Origin: an uncultured Bacteroidales bacterium
Lineage (GTDB): Bacteria; Bacteroidota; Bacteroidia; Bacteroidales; Paludibacteraceae
NCBI GenBank assembly: GCA_946405045.1
Contig: CAMJFV010000006.1
Location: 1-23,618 of the forward strand
Length of the DNA: 23,618 bases
Direction of reading: 5' to 3'
Shown here in pieces: positions 18,480 through 23,618 of this stretch (the stretch's first letter is position 1; each line of letters opens with the position of its first letter). The translations under genes and the position numbers were made by a program. The notes under the pieces were generated by a model that saw nothing but the letters and a program-made list of their open reading frames with translations, was not told the origin of the DNA and did no database searches.

Positions 18480-19079
18480 ATGAATCAGGACCAAAGATCC
18501 CCAGCTGATATGCTGAGTGCTGCTTCAAATCGTGTGAGATCATTGGTTGCTGATTGTATCAATGCATATAAATCAATCAAGTGGAAGACTGTGACGTTCC
18601 GGATCCCAATTGCTCCGGAACCGTCACATCGTCCACGATTGTCCGGTTATCGTGTATATGTGCCTGGTGCCGCCAAGAATCAATCTTTCTTCAATCGGAA
18701 TGTCACTCCAACATTGAATGGATTGTTCATCACCACACCGTGTAAAATCAAAGCAGATATCTTTGTGCAGACACCAAAGTCTTTCACAGACTGTCAAAAG
18801 ATTCTTGCTGAAATGCGGATACTTCGTCCATGGGGAAACATTGGTGATGTAGATAACTTTGAGAAAGCTATCTACGATATGATGCAACCGAATGAGAAAC
18901 GTCACCATCGGGGTATCATGGCAAACGACAGCTTGATAATCGATGCTCATACGAATAAATATTATTCGAAAGATCCCAGATATGAGATCACAATTTCGTA
19001 CATGACGAAGATCCCGGATCGGCTTATGCGGATACTTCGCATTCGAGATGATTATGATCTTCCAAAGGATCTCCGGTGA
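18480..19079 (+). CDS. rusA-like: RusA-like Holliday junction resolvase
   Basis: The gene encodes 199 aa. The ATG at 18480 follows GAGGTG; a GTG four codons upstream is part of that ribosome site. RusA-family features are visible: an early 'PIAPEPSHRPR' strand (about 40-51), 'GNIGDVDNFEKAIYD' with acidic residues Asp123 and Asp125 and Lys129, matching the D-x-D-N-x-x-K core, and a later 'NDSLIID' with Asp150, then Lys160. RusA enzymes are dimeric metal-dependent nucleases that cut four-way DNA junctions. The protein is longer than E. coli RusA (120 aa), with extra N- and C-terminal segments. It sits in the middle of a structural operon, 12 nt after one structural gene and 35 nt before the next. 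That suggests late expression and a role in clearing branched DNA before packaging (inference). Confidence 0.8.
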   Translation: MNQDQRSPADMLSAASNRVRSLVADCINAYKSIKWKTVTFRIPIAPEPSHRPRLSGYRVYVPGAAKNQSFFNRNVTPTLNGLFITTPCKIKADIFVQTPKSFTDCQKILAEMRILRPWGNIGDVDNFEKAIYDMMQPNEKRHHRGIMANDSLIIDAHTNKYYSKDPRYEITISYMTKIPDRLMRILRIRDDYDLPKDLR

Positions 19080-19114
19080 GTCCGATAATATTATGAAATA
19101 AGGAGTGATATTCC

Positions 19115-21130
19115 ATGGCTGATAAACCCTCAGAGAAGAAAGATGCTTTACGTGCTGCATTGGATGAGATCGATCAACGGGTTGTGACACCAAAGTATGC
19201 TGAGAAAAAACAACGTGAAGCTGCGAAAAATGCCGCGGATGCTGCAAAACAGGCAAACCATCGTAGTATTGAAGAGCGTCGTGCTGCGGCGCTTGAACGT
19301 TTGGCCAAGGCATATAACAAAGGTCCTTCCGAAGATACCTTGGAAGAGATCGAGAAGCTCAACGCCATTGGAGCTGCAAACAAAGCCAACATCGATCCAA
19401 TCATTGGTGATGTAAAAGACATCGGTAACGCTGTTAAACAGGCCGGTGATACTGCAGCGAGTGCACGTGATGCATATCGTACAATCAAATCAAAAATGTC
19501 AGCTGATGCTGGAAAACGTGGCGCGTCTTCATTGATCGGTAAGGCTGCACGAAATCTATTCGAGTTCCCAGTATTCATGTCATCTTCAGTTCCGCTTGAT
19601 TATGCAACGGCAACAAACTCGCTGCTTGAACAGATGTATGCGTCATTCTTGCAGATGGCAGTTTCAATCAATCCAGTTGTACCAGAACGTGATGTCAGAA
19701 ATGGAACGGTGTTCCAGCATTTGAAAACCGATACGACACAGTATATGGAGTATACTGAGTTCGACTGGGCTCGTGCTGCGTGTCATAACGTCATATGCAT
19801 GGAAGACGCGATCAATGAATTTGACATGATCGACATATCAGCAGCAGAATCCGATACGATTCTTGAAGCTGCAAACCATGAACCTCTTGGTGAATTCGAT
19901 CATTATTTCCAGGAGGCAAATTACAAAGACATTACTGATGAGATCGATCGTCTCAATCAACAAGTCAAAGATCTCGAAGCCGAAGAAGATGGACTTGAAG
20001 CGGAACGTAAAAAGGCAACATGGGATCGTCAAGGTGATGACGCTGCTAGACTACGTGATGTAAAACGTGAATTACAGCAGACCCGTCAGGCGTTGTCCAA
20101 CGCACGTAGATCATATGAAGACAAAAAGACTCGTGCTGCTACTGAAAAAGAGCACAGAGCAAATGACGCAGAACGTAAAGCGAATGAAGCAGAACGTAAG
20201 GCTGCACAACAACACCGTGACGAAGAACGCACTAAGAACGAAGAACATCGTCGAGCTGAAGCAGAAGCAAATCAGGCTCATCGAGATAAGCAGGATGAAT
20301 ATCAGAGACAGCGTGATGCAATTGATGATGCGTATAGAGCACGTCGAGAGCAACGTGAAGCTGAAGACCATATCATCAATACAAACCGCAATAAACGCGA
20401 ATCTGAACAGCATAAGGTTGATATGAAGGTCAAAGCACCTCAGATGCTTGATGAGACGAAGATTCAGAAACTGAACACCATGAAACCTCTCATGATGAAT
20501 GTTGGAATTAAGGTGCTCAGTGATAGCGGCCAGGTTTCTGATATGATCGACTATGTCGTCGGTGTCAGAACGCACTGCCGTATTGTCAAGGCTGACGTTC
20601 TTCCGGATGTTGCAGAATATCCGTTGAAGGAAATGTCAACATTGTCTCGTAAGGCAAAATGGCGTGCTGGTGAAATTAAGTTCCTTGATTTCCTTCTTGC
20701 GAAAAAAGAAAAGAAACAAGCTGCTTATGACTCAAGAGATGTCAACCGCAAATGGTATCATCGTTTGTACACACTCGCTCATTCCAAGGGTTCAAAGTCT
20801 ATCGCTGGAAAGATTACCGGCAAGAGCACTAGAGATGGTCTCATTCCGAATGCAACGATCGTTATCACCAAGGCTGACGTCGATATGATCAAAGCTGAGA
20901 AAAATATCGATCTCCTCAAAGCTTCAACAGCCAAAGCCTTTTGTAATGAACTTTTCCTCATGGCATTCATCGTGATTGATGTTGATGCACAGTCTATCAA
21001 ACTTCTACTCCCGGATATCAATAACGGTTTTGAAGTTCAATCACTCGCGGCTGTACAGAAACAGATTGCAACACTTGATACATCAGGAACTGTTTCTCGT
21101 GAAGTCTCTAGAATGATGAATGGACGGTAA
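19115..21130 (+). CDS. Coiled-coil virion protein of unknown function
   Basis: This 671-aa protein starts at an ATG 9 nt after AGGAG. Residues 1-135 are Ala/Lys/Glu-rich helices. Residues about 145-265 look globular ('FPVFMSSSVPLDYATATN'). Residues about 269-435 form one long, highly charged coiled coil rich in Arg, Glu, Ala and Gln with repeats such as 'AERKANEAERKAA'. A second globular part (about 440-650) ends with a hydrophobic beta stretch 'LFLMAFIVIDV' near 610-620. There is no signal peptide; the hydrophobic run looks like a buried strand rather than a membrane helix. I know no family with certainty. The placement of a coiled coil between two globular halves suggests a structural rod or scaffold, possibly of the tail or capsid interior. 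It is followed 14 nt later by the 516-aa gene, so the two may act together. Confidence 0.55.
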   Translation: MADKPSEKKDALRAALDEIDQRVVTPKYAEKKQREAAKNAADAAKQANHRSIEERRAAALERLAKAYNKGPSEDTLEEIEKLNAIGAANKANIDPIIGDVKDIGNAVKQAGDTAASARDAYRTIKSKMSADAGKRGASSLIGKAARNLFEFPVFMSSSVPLDYATATNSLLEQMYASFLQMAVSINPVVPERDVRNGTVFQHLKTDTTQYMEYTEFDWARAACHNVICMEDAINEFDMIDISAAESDTILEAANHEPLGEFDHYFQEANYKDITDEIDRLNQQVKDLEAEEDGLEAERKKATWDRQGDDAARLRDVKRELQQTRQALSNARRSYEDKKTRAATEKEHRANDAERKANEAERKAAQQHRDEERTKNEEHRRAEAEANQAHRDKQDEYQRQRDAIDDAYRARREQREAEDHIINTNRNKRESEQHKVDMKVKAPQMLDETKIQKLNTMKPLMMNVGIKVLSDSGQVSDMIDYVVGVRTHCRIVKADVLPDVAEYPLKEMSTLSRKAKWRAGEIKFLDFLLAKKEKKQAAYDSRDVNRKWYHRLYTLAHSKGSKSIAGKITGKSTRDGLIPNATIVITKADVDMIKAEKNIDLLKASTAKAFCNELFLMAFIVIDVDAQSIKLLLPDINNGFEVQSLAAVQKQIATLDTSGTVSREVSRMMNGR

Positions 21131-21144
21131 GGGAGGGATGATCA

Positions 21145-22695
21145 ATGCTGCCAAACAGAAACAGACAGGAGATTGAAGATCGGTTGATTCGTATCTCCAA
21201 AATTTTGAATGATACTTATAAGAACAAATCATCTGAAGAATATAAGATGGCTGGTGACATCACCAAGTCATCATATTATTCAAACATCGAAAAGTGCATC
21301 GCGGATCTTTCAACGCTTCGCGGATTTTCGAAATCAGATGCTTCTGATCTGAATCAGATGTTCAACACACTGCACAGACCATTCTTCAAGAATATGGTGA
21401 AGGAATACATGTCTGAACCCAATGAGAAGAACACGGTATTTTGTGCATTGTTCACACTCGGTTTCAGACTGCTTGTTGGTGAGCTTTCGAGAATATATAC
21501 TTCTGTCGAAGCAACTCCCAAAGGTCTTGAATATAAGCCTGATAAGGTTTCTCGCAGAAATGATGTTTCAAAAATCATTTCTATTTATAAGGGTGATCTT
21601 GAGGCAAAGATCAATGCTGAGATCCGTGCAACAAGCAAAGCTTCTACAAAAATCGAGGAGTCTTATCTCGAAGATGTCATCGCTCAAATGTACATCGAAG
21701 AATTTCTTGATGAAGAATTCGGTGAGACAATCTATGATGAATCTGCAAAAGTCGCGAAAGAAGACATGCGTGACTTACTCGACTCTCTCGTCAAACCTAT
21801 TCAGGAAGCCCATTTTGGACGCTTCCGTGAGATCCGTGAGATCCGTGGTGATTCACCGGATATGGAGCTTCCAAGTTTACGCACTAAACGACCACCTGAT
21901 GATGAGACTGATTATGTTATGTCCAAACTCCCACAGATCAAAGGTCAACGTCCGTTGTTCGATGACAGCGAACGTCCACGTGAAGTCGGTGGTCTAGAGG
22001 AGCCTCGGCTGAAACGTTTCGATGAAGAAGGTGAAATCTCAACAGCAGTTGATCCTTCATACGGTACTACCACTGATACGGATGTAAGTGATACAACAGC
22101 TGATGAATCATCCGTTGACACAACAACTGAATGTGGTGCTTCATGTGGTACACCAACTAAATCGGTGCAAGAGGGTGTTGTTGATAACATGGAGAAGATG
22201 TCCGGCCGCATCAGTGACATCGCTGATACAATCGGTCCGAAGATATCTAACATCGCTGCATGGGCAGCACCAATCGCTGCAGGACTTAGCATCTTTGCAG
22301 GACTCTTCAAACGGGTCACCGGTTTCCTTTCTGGGAAGAATCCAATTGCTGAGTTGAATTTCTACTTCACGAACAAATACGAGAAGATCATCTCAAAGTT
22401 CAACGCTGTTTCCGCGAATTATTTCACAACAAAGGAAGCTTATGATGAATACATGAAAATCCCGGAAGCACAGCGTAAAAAGAAGGTCGAAAGCAAATAT
22501 CTTCAGAACTTGGAAAAGTACAACATCAGAATGAAGAATCTTAATGCACAAATTGAACATTTCAATTCTCGTGCATCCTCTGATGCTAAAACACCTGTCC
22601 CAAAACCTACATCGAAACCGGCACCAACACAGCCCGATACATCGAATGACAGTGGCGATAATAAGCCCAAGACTGACGATGATTTCGACTTCTGA
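21145..22695 (+). CDS. Unknown protein with hydrophobic segment and acidic C-terminal tail
   Basis: This 516-aa protein starts at an ATG 7 nt after GGGAGGG. Residues 1-235 are mostly helical and charged. Residues 240-345 are low in complexity, with Asp/Glu/Pro/Thr-rich linkers and two Cys in 'TECGASCGT'. Residues 368-389 ('ISNIAAWAAPIAAGLSIFAG') form one hydrophobic Ala/Gly-rich stretch that could enter a membrane or pack as an amphipathic helix. A helical part (about 400-470) follows, and a Pro/Thr/Asp-rich tail ends in 'DDDFDF'. That end recalls the acidic tip of single-strand DNA-binding proteins, but no OB fold is visible. It is the last gene of the operon, followed 10 nt later by a terminator. 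Function unknown; membrane contact or a partner-binding tail are inferences. Confidence 0.55.
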   Translation: MLPNRNRQEIEDRLIRISKILNDTYKNKSSEEYKMAGDITKSSYYSNIEKCIADLSTLRGFSKSDASDLNQMFNTLHRPFFKNMVKEYMSEPNEKNTVFCALFTLGFRLLVGELSRIYTSVEATPKGLEYKPDKVSRRNDVSKIISIYKGDLEAKINAEIRATSKASTKIEESYLEDVIAQMYIEEFLDEEFGETIYDESAKVAKEDMRDLLDSLVKPIQEAHFGRFREIREIRGDSPDMELPSLRTKRPPDDETDYVMSKLPQIKGQRPLFDDSERPREVGGLEEPRLKRFDEEGEISTAVDPSYGTTTDTDVSDTTADESSVDTTTECGASCGTPTKSVQEGVVDNMEKMSGRISDIADTIGPKISNIAAWAAPIAAGLSIFAGLFKRVTGFLSGKNPIAELNFYFTNKYEKIISKFNAVSANYFTTKEAYDEYMKIPEAQRKKKVESKYLQNLEKYNIRMKNLNAQIEHFNSRASSDAKTPVPKPTSKPAPTQPDTSNDSGDNKPKTDDDFDF

Positions 22696-22705
22696 TGAAT
22701 ATGAG

Positions 22706-22740
22706 ACGAATGGGGGCATATGCCCCCATTCGTTTTCTAT
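22706..22740 (+). terminator. Intrinsic terminator of the nine-gene operon
   Basis: A perfect 28-nt palindrome (22706-22733) with a GC-rich core is followed by T-rich sequence (TTTTCTATTTTTC). The core arms ATGGGGGC and GCCCCCAT are the same as in the terminator at 2251-2279. It lies 10 nt after the stop of the 516-aa gene, so it probably closes the late operon. Confidence 0.9.
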
Positions 22741-22788
22741 TTTTCTTGTACAGATATTTATATCATTATCGCGGAAAGGAGGGACGTC

Positions 22789-23205
22789 ATGAAACTAAAA
22801 TATATCGTAAATGATTTAGCTGAAGTATTGACTGACTACTATATTGCATTGCGAAAAATTAATGTTGCAGATACAAAACGTAGCATTATGAAACTACACT
22901 TAAAACAGGCGATCGAAGACACATTCAATAATAGATTCCAACCTGTAGACGATGTCTGTAGTATTAATGTATGGGGATGGCCCATGTGTCACAAATATGA
23001 GCTTGGATATGATATAATATATGACAGAATGATCGTTACAGAAATGATAGAAGATATAAGAAGACGACTTAAGGAATCTCTATTACAAAATAAGCATACT
23101 ATTGGTAATGACGATGCTGTTATCGATATTTATGATGTCCCATTTGAAGGATTTGAAATCACAAAGCGTGATATAGTTTGTCTATTGGATCTGGACTGTA
23201 AATAA
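22789..23205 (+). CDS. Small protein of unknown function
   Basis: The gene encodes 138 aa from the ATG at 22789, five to six nt after AAAGGAGGG. The open frame begins 23 codons earlier inside the terminator, which is not a credible start. The protein is soluble-looking and helical, with an N-terminal helix ('LAEVLTDYYIALRKIN'), a middle 'INVWGWPMCHKYELGYD' stretch with paired aromatic residues, a charged helix ('MIEDIRRRLKESLLQN') and a C-terminal hydrophobic end. I recognise no family. It is the first gene after the operon terminator, so it may belong to a separate transcription unit; no good promoter is seen in the 48-nt gap. The third base of its codons is more AT-rich than in the genes before it. 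Confidence 0.6.
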   Translation: MKLKYIVNDLAEVLTDYYIALRKINVADTKRSIMKLHLKQAIEDTFNNRFQPVDDVCSINVWGWPMCHKYELGYDIIYDRMIVTEMIEDIRRRLKESLLQNKHTIGNDDAVIDIYDVPFEGFEITKRDIVCLLDLDCK

Positions 23206-23228
23206 TGTCACTGTGTGCAGATATCATA
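23206..23228 (+). repeat. Inverted repeat, left copy
   Basis: This 23-nt segment matches the reverse complement of 23495-23517 at 21 of 23 positions. It starts directly after the stop of the 138-aa gene and ends next to the -35-like box at 23230. In + strand RNA one of the two differences is a U-G pair and the other a G-G mismatch. Confidence 0.8.
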
Positions 23229-23229
23229 C

Positions 23230-23259
23230 TTGAAACACATTGTCATTTGAATATACAAT
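23230..23259 (+). promoter_or_regulatory. Sigma-70-like promoter candidate
   Basis: TTGAAA (23230-23235) and TACAAT (23254-23259) are separated by 18 nt; each matches the consensus at five of six bases. Transcription would start near 23266, just before the GGAGGTG ribosome site of the 64-aa gene. The left copy of the inverted repeat abuts it. Such boxes arise by chance in AT-rich DNA, so this is moderate evidence. Confidence 0.4.
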
Positions 23260-23283
23260 TACACATGACTGGAGGTGAAATAT

Positions 23284-23478
23284 ATGGAGCGATCAATCAA
23301 AATTCTAGATCAGCAGCATCAACCAATCGGTGAGAAGATGACAGCAACTGATACGGACATTCTGACATATTTGGCGAAGGGGTTCATTGTCGAAGACCGT
23401 AGAACCGGTGAGGTGATAACTGAAGCTGACATAAATTCGAGTATTGGCATCTCCGATGGAGAGATGATCATGGGATGA
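23284..23478 (+). CDS. Small 64-aa protein of unknown function
   Basis: The ATG at 23284 lies 6 nt after GGAGGTG; a GTG inside that site would extend the protein by three residues and was rejected. The protein is acidic with a short N-terminal strand ('IKILDQQHQPIG'), a helix ('TDTDILTYLAKGFIV'), then 'DRRTGEVITEADI' and 'IGISDGEMIMG'. No membrane segment, Cys or known motif is seen. It has its own promoter-like boxes and is bracketed by a 23-nt inverted repeat, so it may be expressed or controlled separately from its neighbours. I do not recognise a family. Confidence 0.55.
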   Translation: MERSIKILDQQHQPIGEKMTATDTDILTYLAKGFIVEDRRTGEVITEADINSSIGISDGEMIMG

Positions 23479-23494
23479 TTAAGATCCATCATCA

Positions 23495-23517
23495 TGTGAT
23501 ATGTGCACACAGTGACA
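23495..23517 (-). repeat. Inverted repeat, right copy
   Basis: This copy is the partner of 23206-23228 in opposite orientation, 21 of 23 identical. It begins 17 nt after the stop of the 64-aa gene and contains the perfect palindrome TGTGCACA (23502-23509), which the left copy lacks. Confidence 0.8.
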
Positions 23518-23576
23518 GTAATATTTTCTAGTTACATGCATACATAATTATGATGTATAAACGAGGACAAGTCACC

Positions 23577-23612
23577 ATGTTCACGTTTGTATATACATTC
23601 TTTAATCTTTAA
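23577..23612 (+). other. Possible 11-codon leader ORF
   Basis: An ATG preceded by GAGGA at about 9 nt opens an 11-codon frame (MFTFVYTFFNL) that stops just as the next ribosome site begins. It could be a leader peptide for the following gene or mere chance; nothing else supports it. Confidence 0.15.
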
Positions 23613-23618
23613 AAGGAG
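23611..23618 (+). promoter_or_regulatory. Ribosome binding site of a gene beyond the window
   Basis: AAAAGGAG at the very end matches the strong ribosome sites used by this genome, so a + strand gene most likely starts within about 10 nt after the window. Confidence 0.6.

Noticed and set aside
19941..20420. Repetitive Glu/Arg/Ala-rich DNA as a possible repeat array or CRISPR
   Set aside because: The repetition is at the protein level of a coiled coil; there are no regular identical DNA repeats with spacers.
20111..20575. Minus-strand hydrophobic frame of 154 codons opposite the coiled-coil region
   Set aside because: Hydrophobicity is the expected complement of a Glu/Arg/Lys-rich coding strand; no ribosome site.
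22746..22769. Promoter before the 138-aa gene (TTGTAC with CATTAT or TATCAT)
   Set aside because: Spacing is only 9-12 nt, too short for a usual sigma-70 promoter.

Overview
The window looks like the virion-structure part of a large tailed-phage (or prophage) genome, probably a myovirus infecting a Gram-positive, Firmicutes-type host. The evidence is: very large tail/baseplate-type proteins of about 1,700, 1,470 and 640 aa; strong AGGAGG-type ribosome sites before nearly every gene; tightly spaced or overlapping genes; moderately AT-rich DNA with TAA/TGA stops; and a wall hydrolase pairing a CHAP domain with a VanY-type D-Ala-D-Ala carboxypeptidase, next to several SH3-like wall-binding modules. 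Phage type and host are inferences; no capsid, terminase, integrase or tRNA gene is visible.

Layout. (1) 9-1934 (+): a tail-fibre-like or receptor-binding protein, possibly cut at its 5' end. (2) 1935-2293: a gap without a convincing protein gene that folds into a two-domain structured RNA on the + strand, closed by a strong intrinsic terminator. Its wobble pairs make sense only in + strand RNA. (3) 2294-6715 (-): the only minus-strand gene, a 1,473-aa baseplate-wedge-like protein. (4) 6716-6868: a divergent control region with nested and mutually exclusive inverted repeats. (5) 6869-22695 (+): a nine-gene operon ending in a second terminator. In order: giant tail-fibre-like protein, CHAP+VanY hydrolase, three small SH3-like/tail-module proteins, a 592-aa tail structural protein, a RusA-like Holliday junction resolvase, a coiled-coil protein, and a protein with one hydrophobic segment and an acidic tail. 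(6) 22741-23618 (+): short genes of unknown function. One of them, 64 aa, is bracketed by a 23-nt imperfect inverted repeat, and the window ends on the ribosome site of a further gene.

How the genes may work together (inference): the 1,473-aa protein would build the baseplate. The 1,697-aa protein and the small proteins after it would form wall-facing spikes or fibres carrying SH3-like and carbohydrate-binding-like modules. The CHAP+VanY protein would cut peptidoglycan locally during infection. The resolvase, coiled-coil protein and 516-aa protein share the operon and so are probably made late, for DNA packaging or particle assembly. The strongest candidate for something undescribed is the structured RNA at 1964-2279. 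Next come the divergent leader region at 6744-6824 and the inverted-repeat-bracketed gene at 23206-23517.
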